Below are positions 8,549 through 18,055 of a stretch of DNA of 64,000 bases, one piece after another. The notes beneath the pieces were generated by a model. That model did no database searches. It worked only from the letters and a program-made list of their open reading frames with translations, and was not told the DNA's origin. The position numbers were made by a program, and so were the translations under genes. Numbering within the stretch: position 1 is the stretch's first letter; every line of letters starts with the position of its first letter. This DNA comes from Desulfobulbaceae bacterium. Its GTDB lineage: Bacteria > Desulfobacterota > Desulfobulbia > Desulfobulbales > Desulfobulbaceae. The stretch covers positions 1 through 64,000 of the forward strand of contig JAABPV010000011.1 of the NCBI GenBank assembly GCA_011391865.1, written 5' to 3'.

Positions 8549-11374
8549 TTAATTTGAACCTGAACAGTCAGAATACGCTGCGCCAATAAGTTGAAAATTG
8601 TCAGGATGTAAATCTATATTAGACACTTCGGATAATCTATTATTTATTTCCTTCTCAAGGAGAGAAAAATATTTTTGCGCTGTCTCTCTATCAAAAGAAA
8701 CTTTTCCGTCTTTAGCTGATATTTGCAGCCATTTTGAAAAAATATCTGCATTTGTCTCGACCACTCCATTTTTATCCGCAAGGAAAGAGAAATATTCCTG
8801 CCGCATACGGATTCCTTGATCATTCTGCCAGTACAAGATAGCTGTCAGCACCGCTGAAGAAAGTCCCTGCAACTTTGCCACTCGCCCGTCAAATTCATAT
8901 TTTTTTACATGATCGAGCATGTATCTAAAAAGATGAAAATTCATGTCCATCATATAGATATCCTTCCGCCTTGACGCTATACCACGATCTAATGTGATTT
9001 TTAGCTGTTGTCCCACTAACTGTAGCTCGTTCGACAGTTCTTGAGGAAGAAGTATCTTTATAACCTTTTCATCATGGCTTGTTTCAATTATTTTAATATC
9101 CAAAACAGGAATCATCCCCATGATAAAGGACTCGACATGACTCAATGCCATAGTTATTTCTCCTTTTGTTTCTTCAGGGAAATATCCTGATGCATATTCT
9201 AAAAGCTCACGTTGTTTTTCAACTGCATTTCGTGCTTTTTGTATGGCCTCATCAATTTCTTCTTTTGTATGCTCTACGGTGCTGTCTATCGATTTTTGCA
9301 AAATATCTTCTATATCAAGAGCGTCAACCAATCCTCCTATAATTTCCTCTTCCAAGCCTGGACGATACTCATCTCCAACAGCAGCCATATCTTTGATAAC
9401 TTGTTCAATACGCTGATATAACACACCAAGAATGTTTCCATCTATTGAATTTGTCACACTGAGATTGAAAACGACAACTTTGTCCTTTTGCCCATATCTG
9501 TAAAGACGGCCAACTCGCTGCACTAAACGCATAGGATTCCAAGGTAGGTCATAGTTGATCATAATATGACACTTTCTCTGGAGGTTTATACCCTCGCCGC
9601 CCGCCTCAGTTGATATAAGAAAACGACCATCTTCTTCAAAATATCGTATAGAATTATCTCTTTCTTGACGTGACATGCTGCCATGCAGCAATGACACAGA
9701 GTTTTCTCCGAATCTATTTTTCAATGCATGAGTAATATAGTCTTGGGTTCCTCTATACTCTGTGAAAATAAGTATTTTTTCCTTTTCATTGCTTTGTATA
9801 ATCTGAGAAATTATTTTATCGATCAATTCTTTCAATTTATTATCATTTTTAATGAGTTGAGCAGACTGCTCGATAAGTTCATCGAGTAGTTCTATTTCTC
9901 CTTCAAAAAATATTCCGGCAGCCTTGCGAGATTCTTCCCATTCTCCGCTAAACCGCTCATCGGCTGCAAGCTTATTTTCATTGAAAAACTTATCTTCTTT
10001 TTCATCATATTTTGTTAAACGATCTTTTCTGTTGACAAGAGAACGGTGAATAGCGGCGATGCTTGATGCGGCGAGCTTTCTGCAGGCAGCCATAACAAAA
10101 CCGATTGCTCTTCCGCGAAAATCACCGCTTGCGTTGCTGGCAGTGTAACCTTTTCGTAGATATTGTTGCAATTTTTTGTCAAAGTCTTTGTCTTCCGCAG
10201 AAGATGCCACCTGAACAGTGCTGGTTATTTTTCCTTGAAAAATAAATTGTCCATCAATATCTGTGACATGCGCTTTATTGTTGCGTATCACCATGTCACG
10301 AAGAATATGAGGATGCGAAGACAACAAGCGGATTTCTTCTTTCAGCTCAGGCCTGATCAATTCAAGCAGAGCCTGAAATTTATCAGGCTTACCTTGGTGC
10401 GGGGTAGCCGTCAGCAAAATCATGGAATCAGTCTTCCTTCGCAATGACGCTGCGAGACGAAATCTTTCTGAACTTTGATATTTCATGCCATACTGAACCC
10501 TGCTCAAGCGATGCGCTTCATCAAAAATAATAATATCCCATCCATCAGCTCTGTGTAGCATCTGCAAATAATGCTCATTTTTCATCCTGTCTATAGAGCC
10601 GATGACAAAATTAAACATTTTCCAGTGTCTTTCTTCGGTTATATGAAAATCATCTCCATATACCTGAAAATCGCTGAGGCCAAATTTATGATGCAGCTCT
10701 TCTTTCCACTGATTGACCAAACCAGCAGGCGTGACAAGCAGAACACGGCGGACTGTTCCACGACGCAAGAGCGCAGACAGAAGCATTCCAACTTCAATAG
10801 TTTTACCGAGACCAACATCATCGGCAATCATCCAATTTAAATTTCCAGAGGCAAGTATATGATGCACTAAATGAATCTGATGCGGCAGCGGATCAATATT
10901 GAGATGAGACAATGCCCCTGTATTTTCATGCCACATCTCAATGGCATAGGCTAAATTTTTCAGCCTGAATTTTTCAGCATTGCCAGCTTCTCCTGTTTGT
11001 TGCAATTCAAAACGAGACCGCACTCCTTTAATTTGTTTTAAATTCTCAAAAGGAAGCCACCAGCGTTCTCCTCGTACCCGAAATTCAACAAGAACCTGAT
11101 CTCTCTTGCCTATTCTTCTGTTTTCAAGCACAACCCCTTCACCAAGAGATGGCCGTATGCGTGATCTTGGAATATCCTGCACCTCCATGCCAATGCGAAA
11201 ACCGCTGCGGAGCAGTTCAATTGAAATATTTTCATACTTATGGCTTTTCAGCCATTCAACCCTGCATCTTTTTATCCCGTTTACAACGGGATGTTCTCTG
11301 ACAATGCCGTATTCGTCATTTCCATCTTTTTTTACCCAGCAGCCGACAACTGGAGTTAACTTGTCGAGTTTCAT
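8549..11374 (-). CDS. SNF2/RapA-like DEAD/DEAH-box helicase
   Basis: A 941-residue superfamily 2 ATPase of the SNF2/HepA type, expected to translocate on double-stranded DNA and remodel bound proteins. An N-terminal region of about 130 residues looks like small beta-barrel repeats. The helicase motifs follow: Walker A DDVGLGKT (185-192), the DEAH box in FDEAHRLS (near 285), TATPHQG, then in the second lobe STEAGGEGINLQ and QRVGRLYRYGQ. These resemble RapA and the DrmD/DpdE-type helicases of defence systems. About 300 C-terminal residues are helical, with no nuclease motif that I recognise. The start is supported by GAGGTG upstream. It lies 12 bases after an unknown 397-aa gene, and both are far more AT-rich than their neighbours, suggesting transfer. 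A role in phage defence is an inference. Confidence 0.85.
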   Translation of the reverse strand: MKLDKLTPVVGCWVKKDGNDEYGIVREHPVVNGIKRCRVEWLKSHKYENISIELLRSGFRIGMEVQDIPRSRIRPSLGEGVVLENRRIGKRDQVLVEFRVRGERWWLPFENLKQIKGVRSRFELQQTGEAGNAEKFRLKNLAYAIEMWHENTGALSHLNIDPLPHQIHLVHHILASGNLNWMIADDVGLGKTIEVGMLLSALLRRGTVRRVLLVTPAGLVNQWKEELHHKFGLSDFQVYGDDFHITEERHWKMFNFVIGSIDRMKNEHYLQMLHRADGWDIIIFDEAHRLSRVQYGMKYQSSERFRLAASLRRKTDSMILLTATPHQGKPDKFQALLELIRPELKEEIRLLSSHPHILRDMVIRNNKAHVTDIDGQFIFQGKITSTVQVASSAEDKDFDKKLQQYLRKGYTASNASGDFRGRAIGFVMAACRKLAASSIAAIHRSLVNRKDRLTKYDEKEDKFFNENKLAADERFSGEWEESRKAAGIFFEGEIELLDELIEQSAQLIKNDNKLKELIDKIISQIIQSNEKEKILIFTEYRGTQDYITHALKNRFGENSVSLLHGSMSRQERDNSIRYFEEDGRFLISTEAGGEGINLQRKCHIMINYDLPWNPMRLVQRVGRLYRYGQKDKVVVFNLSVTNSIDGNILGVLYQRIEQVIKDMAAVGDEYRPGLEEEIIGGLVDALDIEDILQKSIDSTVEHTKEEIDEAIQKARNAVEKQRELLEYASGYFPEETKGEITMALSHVESFIMGMIPVLDIKIIETSHDEKVIKILLPQELSNELQLVGQQLKITLDRGIASRRKDIYMMDMNFHLFRYMLDHVKKYEFDGRVAKLQGLSSAVLTAILYWQNDQGIRMRQEYFSFLADKNGVVETNADIFSKWLQISAKDGKVSFDRETAQKYFSLLEKEINNRLSEVSNIDLHPDNFQLIGAAYSDCSGSN

Positions 11375-11386
11375 CGCAATAGCACC

Positions 11387-12580
11387 TCAGTCGAATAGAT
11401 TTTCTACGGAACGAATGAATTTTAATGTCTTGCCTAAATATTCCTGATGAAAAACTGGAATATCTACAGAGCTTGGAGGGAAAAAATATTCATCTGGCAT
11501 ATCGTGTTGATTGGTCAAAATAGATGCCCAACCAAATTCATTATCCCAGCTATGGAGGCAGGTAATGAAATATTTATTGAAACTGGAGAACACATTTCTC
11601 TGGTAATCGCTGAAATACCAATGCTTATAAAGAGCGATTAAAAAATGTTCAGCTTCTTCCGGGCTTGGACATTCAGAAAATTTCCTTATGAACTTAATAG
11701 CAGTTGGCCAGCTAAGTATTCGATAATTTGATTTCTGTCCGCTATAAAATTCTGAATGTTCTTTCCATATTTCTTTTATATTCGCCGCTGATTCAATTTC
11801 ATAAATTGTTGCACCATTTTCTAATTCTCTGATCAGTGCTTCCTTGCAAGCACCCCATCCGTTGGATATAAAAATTCTTGAAATAATTTCAAGATCACAT
11901 GATTCAAGATCAAGTTTTATAGAAAGTTCAACGGCTTCTTGCGTTGCCCGTTCCTCCCGGCTCATCTTGCCGGAAATATCCACATCTTCGTATTCAGCTT
12001 CATAGTACTGATCATACTCACCAATATCAGCAGATAAACCGATGAAATCATATTCATCGTACGACACTACATCCTTTTCATTTACTTCTGTATATAAAAT
12101 ATAATCAAGATTGTTGTCTTGGCATTCTATTTTTTCAATATCGAGAAAACCACTGCCTTTTTCTGAAATATCTTCTTTTATTTCATCACGAAAATCATAA
12201 CTATCAGATATATCTTTATTTTCTTTTTGAAATATCCATTCTAAATCAATATCTGAAAAATATTTATTTCTCCTGCGTTTTGTATCTAACGTTTCAATGC
12301 AATCATGCCTTTCTGAGTTTAACAATGATAAGTAATTAAAATTAATATATTTTACCGCTTTCGTAGAAGTGGTGTCCGTTTTTTTAGGGCGAGCTAATAT
12401 ATTATTGTTTATATAAGATAAATAATCTGTACAGTTGTTTGGGAAAAATCTGAACGAAACAAATGAGCATAAATTTGAATTTAAAAATATTTTTTGTAGA
12501 TTATTTTTATAATCTTTTTGGTAGAAAGGAAAAACTAAACTGGCTGAATATACCGATAGTATCGTTTTTTGTTCGACCAT
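11387..12580 (-). CDS. Unrecognised 397-aa protein, partner of the SNF2-type helicase
   Basis: I do not recognise this family. The N-terminal 90 residues are rich in Phe, Asn and Ser. The middle (about 110-215) is strongly acidic, with runs of Asp, Glu and Tyr. The C-terminal half (about 215-397) looks like a compact helical domain rich in Trp, Tyr and Cys. No membrane segment, signal peptide or nuclease motif is evident. The acidic centre could mimic DNA or bind a basic partner, but that is speculation. The gene overlaps the 67-aa gene before it by 46 bases and is 12 bases from the helicase, so the three are probably one operon. It is the most AT-rich part of the window; positions 12181-12240 have only 13 G or C. 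Confidence 0.7.
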   Translation of the reverse strand: MVEQKTILSVYSASLVFPFYQKDYKNNLQKIFLNSNLCSFVSFRFFPNNCTDYLSYINNNILARPKKTDTTSTKAVKYINFNYLSLLNSERHDCIETLDTKRRRNKYFSDIDLEWIFQKENKDISDSYDFRDEIKEDISEKGSGFLDIEKIECQDNNLDYILYTEVNEKDVVSYDEYDFIGLSADIGEYDQYYEAEYEDVDISGKMSREERATQEAVELSIKLDLESCDLEIISRIFISNGWGACKEALIRELENGATIYEIESAANIKEIWKEHSEFYSGQKSNYRILSWPTAIKFIRKFSECPSPEEAEHFLIALYKHWYFSDYQRNVFSSFNKYFITCLHSWDNEFGWASILTNQHDMPDEYFFPPSSVDIPVFHQEYLGKTLKFIRSVENLFD

Positions 12581-12738
12581 TTTGATTTTTCTTTAGCTGT
12601 TTCGTTACCGATTTCATCATCGTAAGAAAAATATCGTCTCGCTTTTAGTGCCATCTCTTCAGATGAGATGTAATAATCTAGCTCATCTTTTGTAACGTGT
12701 TCACAATAATCTGTTGTTGCTCTATCAAATGGCTTCAT
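12535..12738 (-). CDS. Small hypothetical protein (67 aa) at the head of the helicase island
   Basis: A 67-residue charged protein of unknown function, rich in Lys, Tyr, Asp and Glu and without a membrane segment. Its ATG at 12738 has only a weak ribosome binding site (AAGGG, about 7 bases upstream). It overlaps the following 397-aa gene by 46 bases in a different frame and shares its AT-rich composition, which supports it as a real, translationally linked first gene. It could be a regulator or a small partner protein, but no motif shows this. Coding status is moderately certain. Confidence 0.5.
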   Translation of the reverse strand: MKPFDRATTDYCEHVTKDELDYYISSEEMALKARRYFSYDDEIGNETAKEKSKWSNKKRYYRYIQPV

Positions 12739-12777
12739 AATTCGCCCTTGGCTGGGTATAATTGAATTTAGCTGAAA

Positions 12778-14721
12778 TCATGGAGCAAAAAAACGCTCCA
12801 CGTCCCGTAAATTCCGGGTCAGAGGCGAGGGCGGCAGATTGGCGATAAACCTGCTGCCGTAAGGTTTGGTGAAGAGGCGCACGTCAAGAACAGCAGCCAC
12901 GCCCCGGTCTCCGGCCCGGCGCATCAGGCGGCCCACGCCCTGCCGCAGACTGAGAATGGCCCTCGGCACCTGAAATTCAAAAAAAGGATTGCCGCCAGCG
13001 ATCTTGATCCGCTCAATCCGGGCCAGCAGCACCGGATCTGTCGGCACCTCGAAAGGCAGTTTGTCAATGATCACCATGCTCAAAGATTCTCCCGGCACAT
13101 CAACGCCTTCCCAGAAGCTGGCCACGGCTAAGAGCACCGAATCGGTCTCCTCGGCGAAACGCTTGAGCAGGAGCTGGCGAGAGGCCGCGCCTTGACGAAG
13201 CAGGGTATAAGGCAGCGCGTCGCGCAGATTGTGCCAAGCCTGCTCAAGGGCCTGAAAGGAGGTGAAAAGCACTAAGGCGCGCCCGCGCGAGCAGATGAGC
13301 AGCTTTCTCAGCTCCTGATGCAGCCGCTCGCGATGGCCAGGGGCGTTGGGTTCAGGAAAACTGCTGTCCGGAACATAAAGCAGCGTCCGGCTTTTATAGT
13401 CAAAAGGTGAAGGAAAAACAAAGGACGGGCTGTCTTCCGGTAGGCCAAGCCGCTGGCGGAAATAGCCCGCGCTCAGGGTCGCCGAGGTGAAGACGCAGTG
13501 CCGCATCTGGGCGAAGAGCGTTTTTTGCAGATCAGCCGCCACATCAATCGGCGTAGCCGCGAGGCTCAAATTTTTCTCGCTCCGCTCAAACCAATGCACG
13601 TGGCTATTTTGCTGAAAGGCAGACTGAATGGTGATTCGCTCCAGACTTTCGCCCAGTTCCTCGCAGCGCGGCAGGAGCTGCTTCCACGGGCCGTCGTCGT
13701 TTTTTGCGCCGGTCAGTTCCAGCTGGTCGGCCAGCGCATGAAACGCAGCCAGCAGCGCGTCGTTGAGCGGCTTGAGCGCAGGAAAAAAATCAATCAGGGG
13801 AAAACGACCTTTGGCGGATGGAAAGAGGCTGAAAAAGCGTTCGCCGATGCCGGTCAGATAGTCAAAGGCGGCGAAAAGTTTTTTATGCTTCCGCTTGCCG
13901 CCGCTGTCCTTCGCGGCTTTTTCGACATCAGCGATCAAATCCAGTAGCTGGTAGCGCGAAAAGGACAGGCCGAAGAACTGGGCGGCAATGTCCTCCAGAT
14001 GATGCGCCTCGTCAAAAATGACGCTCTCGCAGCGGGGCAGCACCTCGCCGAAGCCGCTGCGACGCAGAGCCAGATCAGAAAAAAGCAGGTGATGATTGAC
14101 GACCAATATCTGGCAGGCGGCGGCCTCGCGCCGGACTTTGTTCAGATAGCAGCGGCTGTGGTCAGGGCAGTCTGAGCCGAGGCAGAAATGGGTCTGGCAG
14201 CAAATTTTTTGCCAGAGCGGCGAGCTGCCGGAAAGGCCGGGCAGCTCGGCCCGGTCGGCGAAAACGGTTTTTTTCAGCCAGGCGTGGAGCTTGGCTGTGG
14301 AAACGCCGCCGCTGTCTTCAGCGGAGAACAGCTCCAGTTGGCCGCCTGCGGTGAGCTGATGCCAGCGGTGCAGGCAAAGGTAATTCTGGCGGCCCTTGAC
14401 GCACATTGCCTTCAGCTCTGGGGCGAGGTGCTCGCGGATGAAGGGAATTTCGCGGCTGAGAATCTGATCCTGCAAATTGCGGGTGTTGGTAGAAATCAGC
14501 GTTTTCCGCCCGCTGAAAACCGCCGGAACCAGATAGGCCAGCGTCTTGCCCAAACCGGTCTCGGCCTCCACCAGTAGGCAGGCCGCAGGCGGGCCGTCCT
14601 GCCGCGCCAGCAGCTCCGCCACTGCTTCAGCCATCCGCTGCTGGCCGGGCCGGGCCTCATGTTCCGGCAGGTGCCGGGCCAGCGCGCCCGCTGGGCTAAA
14701 AATGTCGTTCATCTGCTCCAT
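12778..14721 (-). CDS. dinG: DinG/XPD-type iron-sulfur DNA helicase
   Basis: A superfamily 2 helicase of the DinG/YoaA group, which unwinds DNA 5' to 3' and helps resolve R-loops and damaged forks. About 647 residues. Walker A is in EAETGLGKTLAYL, the four-cysteine iron-sulfur patch is made by Cys residues from CVKGRQNYLC through CLGSDCPDHSRC, and the DEAH box is in FDEAHHLED. The C-terminal lobe has FWEGVDVPGE and RQGVGRLMRR. I place the start at 14721 because AAGGAG precedes it by 12 bases and because an upstream ATG at 14754 falls inside the predicted -10 box. An ATG three codons further in is also possible. A 3'-5' exonuclease domain, found in some DinG proteins, is absent. Confidence 0.87.
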   Translation of the reverse strand: MEQMNDIFSPAGALARHLPEHEARPGQQRMAEAVAELLARQDGPPAACLLVEAETGLGKTLAYLVPAVFSGRKTLISTNTRNLQDQILSREIPFIREHLAPELKAMCVKGRQNYLCLHRWHQLTAGGQLELFSAEDSGGVSTAKLHAWLKKTVFADRAELPGLSGSSPLWQKICCQTHFCLGSDCPDHSRCYLNKVRREAAACQILVVNHHLLFSDLALRRSGFGEVLPRCESVIFDEAHHLEDIAAQFFGLSFSRYQLLDLIADVEKAAKDSGGKRKHKKLFAAFDYLTGIGERFFSLFPSAKGRFPLIDFFPALKPLNDALLAAFHALADQLELTGAKNDDGPWKQLLPRCEELGESLERITIQSAFQQNSHVHWFERSEKNLSLAATPIDVAADLQKTLFAQMRHCVFTSATLSAGYFRQRLGLPEDSPSFVFPSPFDYKSRTLLYVPDSSFPEPNAPGHRERLHQELRKLLICSRGRALVLFTSFQALEQAWHNLRDALPYTLLRQGAASRQLLLKRFAEETDSVLLAVASFWEGVDVPGESLSMVIIDKLPFEVPTDPVLLARIERIKIAGGNPFFEFQVPRAILSLRQGVGRLMRRAGDRGVAAVLDVRLFTKPYGSRFIANLPPSPLTRNLRDVERFFAP

Positions 14722-14749
14722 AGGCTTTTCGCTCTCCTTAAAAGCTGTC

Positions 14750-14779
14750 AGCATAGCGTTGACGTTTTTCGGTTGTCAA
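14750..14779 (-). promoter_or_regulatory. Predicted sigma70 promoter of the dinG-type gene
   Basis: On the minus strand TTGACA (14779-14774) is separated by 18 bases from TATGCT (14755-14750). Its -35 box overlaps the -35 box of the divergent promoter for the kinase gene on the plus strand. Transcription from here would begin downstream of the ATG at 14754, which argues for the shorter protein start. Confidence 0.55.
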
Positions 14780-14801
14780 CAGCAAAGGCATACAGTATTA
14801 C
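14773..14801 (+). promoter_or_regulatory. Predicted sigma70 promoter of the REC-GAF-kinase gene
   Basis: TTGTCA (14773-14778) and TATTAC (14796-14801) are 17 bases apart. RNA would start near 14808, about 54 bases before the ATG at 14862. The -35 box occupies the same bases as the -35 box of the divergent dinG promoter, so the two are likely to compete for polymerase. Confidence 0.55.
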
Positions 14802-14861
14802 TGATTGACTTGGAGCGGCGGCTTCCGCAGCCGCCGCAGAACCTCCAACCGCAAAACGGCC

Positions 14862-16688
14862 ATGTGCGATCCCGACTCTCTCAAATCCGCCGGTGTCTTG
14901 GATGACGATGCGTATCTGGAGGGTGACGAAGTCATCCTTGCTGTGGATGATTTTGTCCAAATCGCCGACATCATCAAGGCCTACCTCCAGCACCGCAGCC
15001 TTAAAACCCTGACCGCTGGCTCCGTCGCCGAGTTCCGCCAAATGCTCAAGCACGAACGGGCGGCCTTGGTGCTCTTGGACATCAATCTGCCCGACGGCAA
15101 CGGGGTGGATTTGATCTCTGAAATCAAGGCCGCCGACCCGGACACGGCGGTGATCATGCTCTCCGGCGTAACCGACCTCCAGACCGCCCTCAAGTGCATC
15201 CGGCGCGGCGCAGATGATTATCTGACCAAGCCGGTGCAGTTCGAGCCGTTCTGGGAGACGGTGCGCAAGGTGCTGGAAAAACGGCGGCTGAAGATCAGCA
15301 ACCGCCGCTATCAGCAGCAGATTGAGCAGGCCAATTTTCGCCTCCGGCTGATGCACGGCTTGGCCATGCGGATGAACACCGCCTACCTCAGCATGACCGC
15401 CTTGGATGAGATTCTGCGGGCCATACTGGTCGGCATCACCGCCAAGGAAGGGCTGGGCTTCAACCGAGCCTTTCTCGCCCTTTTCGACGACTCCGGCCAG
15501 ACGCTGGAGGGACGGCTGGCCATTGGGCCGAGCTGCCGCGAGGACGCAGGCCGCATCTGGCAGGAGATCAGCAGCCGGGAGCTGGGCTTTCAGGATTTGA
15601 TCGAATCCATCCGCAGGCACGGCTTCCATGAGGACAGCGAGGTGAACCGGATTGTCCGCGCCCTGCGCGTCAGCGCGGCGGACACCGAACACCTGCTCAT
15701 CCGCTCGGCAGCCGAACGCCGCTCAGTCAATGTCAGCAAGGGCGCATGCGGCTGCGGCCCTGCGCCGCTGGAGCTGATGGGTCTGCTGGAGGAGGACAGC
15801 TTTGTCGTCGCGCCGCTTTATTCTCAAAACGCCTCGCTGGGCGTGATCATCGCCGACAACTTCGTCACCGAAAAGTTCATTGACGACGAGGCGGTCAAAG
15901 CCTTGGAGAGTTTCGCCAGCCAAGCCAGCTTAGCCATCGAGCACTGGCGCATGTACATGCGGATGGAGCGCAAGATCAAAGAGCTGGAGGCGGTCACCGA
16001 GGAGCTGGAGAAGAACAAAGACCTGCTGGTCGAGGCCGAGCGTTACGCGGCGGTGGGGCAGGTGGCGGCCCAGCTCGCCCACAACATCCGCAACCCGGTC
16101 ACGGCCATCGGCGGCACGGCCCGGCTGCTGACCCGCAAGATCGAAGACGCGCAGCAGCTCAACTTCCTCAGCATGATGGTCAAAGAAGCGGTCAAGATTG
16201 AGCAGACGCTGGAGGATCTGCTTAATTTTGTCGACAAGGTGACTCCGGTCACAGAGACGGTCATGCTCTATCCGCTGCTGATGAAATCCATGATGCTCTT
16301 TTATCCGGCGATGCAGAAGCAGGGCGTGGAATATGAGGTGTTCCTGCCGGATCCGCAGTTCAGCTGCGAAATTGACCCCCGGCAGATGAAGCGGGTTTTT
16401 GTCCATCTGATCCGCAACGCGGTCGAGGCGATGGAGCAGGGCGGCAGGCTGGAGATCAAAGTGACAGCCGAAGGCGGGCTGATGCATGTCGCGGTGCTGG
16501 ACAGCGGCATCGGCATCGCCGAGGCTGACCTCCTGCGGGCCGCTGATCCCTTCTACACCACCAAGACCGCAGGCACCGGCGTAGGACTGGCTTTGGTGGA
16601 GCGGATTGTCCGCGATCACGGCGGCAGCATGATCATCCGCAGGCGGCGCGGCGGCGGCACTGAAGTTATCCTGACTCTGCCGAAATAA
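14862..16688 (+). CDS. Receiver-GAF-histidine kinase hybrid (soluble)
   Basis: A cytoplasmic kinase of about 608 residues with an N-terminal receiver (about 20-140, acceptor Asp in LLDINLPDG, Lys-Pro in LTKPVQ), a GAF domain (about 160-385), a short coiled coil (about 385-405), a HisKA with H-box LAHNIRNPVTAIGG, and an HATPase with DSGIGIAE and GTGVGLALVE. The receiver at the front suggests that another kinase feeds this one. A Cys-rich insert (GACGCG) in the GAF region may bind a ligand or metal, which is speculative. No membrane segment is seen. The start at 14862 is chosen over an upstream in-frame ATG at 14805, which lies at the predicted transcription start. It is the only plus-strand gene between dinG and the aminotransferases. 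Confidence 0.88.
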   Translation: MCDPDSLKSAGVLDDDAYLEGDEVILAVDDFVQIADIIKAYLQHRSLKTLTAGSVAEFRQMLKHERAALVLLDINLPDGNGVDLISEIKAADPDTAVIMLSGVTDLQTALKCIRRGADDYLTKPVQFEPFWETVRKVLEKRRLKISNRRYQQQIEQANFRLRLMHGLAMRMNTAYLSMTALDEILRAILVGITAKEGLGFNRAFLALFDDSGQTLEGRLAIGPSCREDAGRIWQEISSRELGFQDLIESIRRHGFHEDSEVNRIVRALRVSAADTEHLLIRSAAERRSVNVSKGACGCGPAPLELMGLLEEDSFVVAPLYSQNASLGVIIADNFVTEKFIDDEAVKALESFASQASLAIEHWRMYMRMERKIKELEAVTEELEKNKDLLVEAERYAAVGQVAAQLAHNIRNPVTAIGGTARLLTRKIEDAQQLNFLSMMVKEAVKIEQTLEDLLNFVDKVTPVTETVMLYPLLMKSMMLFYPAMQKQGVEYEVFLPDPQFSCEIDPRQMKRVFVHLIRNAVEAMEQGGRLEIKVTAEGGLMHVAVLDSGIGIAEADLLRAADPFYTTKTAGTGVGLALVERIVRDHGGSMIIRRRRGGGTEVILTLPK

Positions 16689-16778
16689 GCGATTGCAGTT
16701 GCCAAAATCAGACGAAATTGATACAGAGGGGATTGCTTTTCCCAACCAATACTTTCTCACCGCATGAAGGAACACATC

Positions 16779-17993
16779 ATGGCCCAAGAATCTCTCATCC
16801 GTCTTGCCGGGCGGGTGCTGCAAGTCCCGCCTTCTCCAACACTCGCTGTCAACGCCAAAGCCAAAGCCCTGAAGGCTGCGGGCGAGAACATCCTTAATTT
16901 CAGCGTCGGCGAGCCGGACTTTGACACGCCGGAGCGTGTCCGCGAAGCAGGCAAAAAGGCGATTGATGACGGCCAGACCCGCTACACCGCCGTGCCGGGC
17001 ATCCCGGAGCTGCGCGAGGCGGTCGCCATGCGCTTCAAGGCCGATCATGGCTGGGATTATCATCCCGATCAGATTCAAATCTGCTGCGGCGGCAAGCACG
17101 GCCTCTACAACATCTTCCAAGCCATGCTCAACCCCGGCGACGAGGTGCTGGTACCTGCGCCGTACTGGGTTTCTTATCCGCCGATGGTGCAGCTTGCGGG
17201 CGGCGTGCCGGTTGAGGTGCCGTTAGACGAGGCGACTGGCTTTGATCTGAATCCGGCCACACTGGCGGCCAAGGCGACGGAGAAAACCCGCGCCATCTTC
17301 CTCAACAGCCCGTCGAATCCTGCTGGCTCAATCTTCTCAGAGAAAGCACTGCGGGCGGTGGCCGACATGGCCCTTGAGCGCGGCTGGCTGGTGGTCAGCG
17401 ACGACATTTACGAGACCATCTGTTATCTCGACGGCAAGCTGCCGCACATTCTTGATGTCGAGCCGCGCTTGAAAGAGCAGACTGTGGTGCTCAACGGCGT
17501 GTCTAAATCCTTCGCCATGACCGGCTGGCGGATCGGCTACTGCGCCGGGCCTCTGCATCTGATCAAGGCAATGAACAAGGTGCAGAGCCATTCCACCTCC
17601 AACCCGTGCAGCCCGGCCCAATACGCCGCTTTGGCCGCCCTGACCGGCCCGCAGGATTTCCCCGGCGAAATGAAAAAAGCCTTCCTGCCGCGCCGCGATT
17701 TCTTTGTCCGCGATCTGGAGTCCATCGCGGGCGTGACCTGCGTCAATCCCAGCGGCGCGTTCTACGTTTTCCCCAACTTCTCCGCCTACTACGGCAAGTC
17801 CTTCAAGGGCAAGGCGATCAAGGATTCCGTGGCAATGGCGGATTACTTCCTTGACGAGGCCAAGGTGGCCTCAGTGCCGGGCGCGGCCTTTGGCGCAGAT
17901 GCCTTTGTCCGCTTCTCCTTTGCCACCTCAATGGCGGTGATTGAAGAAGGCATGGCCCGGATCAAGAAGGCTTTGGCGGCCTTGGAAGGCTGA
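16779..17993 (+). CDS. Class I aminotransferase, aspartate aminotransferase type
   Basis: A pyridoxal-phosphate enzyme of about 404 residues that moves amino groups between amino acids and 2-oxo acids. Fold type I features are GEPDFDTP near the N terminus, a YTAVPGIPELREA segment, NSPSNPAGS, a cofactor-binding DDIYE and the Schiff-base lysine in SKSFAMTGWRIGY. These fit the aspartate/prephenate aminotransferase (AspC/AatA) subgroup; aromatic substrates are possible. The start at 16779 is preferred because AAGGA sits 8 bases upstream, whereas the ATG at 16764 has no ribosome binding site. It is followed after 62 bases by a second, different aminotransferase and then bioC on the same strand. 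Confidence 0.88.
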   Translation: MAQESLIRLAGRVLQVPPSPTLAVNAKAKALKAAGENILNFSVGEPDFDTPERVREAGKKAIDDGQTRYTAVPGIPELREAVAMRFKADHGWDYHPDQIQICCGGKHGLYNIFQAMLNPGDEVLVPAPYWVSYPPMVQLAGGVPVEVPLDEATGFDLNPATLAAKATEKTRAIFLNSPSNPAGSIFSEKALRAVADMALERGWLVVSDDIYETICYLDGKLPHILDVEPRLKEQTVVLNGVSKSFAMTGWRIGYCAGPLHLIKAMNKVQSHSTSNPCSPAQYAALAALTGPQDFPGEMKKAFLPRRDFFVRDLESIAGVTCVNPSGAFYVFPNFSAYYGKSFKGKAIKDSVAMADYFLDEAKVASVPGAAFGADAFVRFSFATSMAVIEEGMARIKKALAALEG

Positions 17994-18055
17994 AGCAGCG
18001 GAGGCGGAGCGTTTTCCGCCTCCTTTTTTCTCCCCGCACTCACAGTTCAGCAGGA

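Noticed and set aside
14750-15692. Long minus-strand frame opposite the receiver-GAF-kinase gene
   Set aside because: It is the mirror of a clear kinase gene with conserved domains and has no family features itself.
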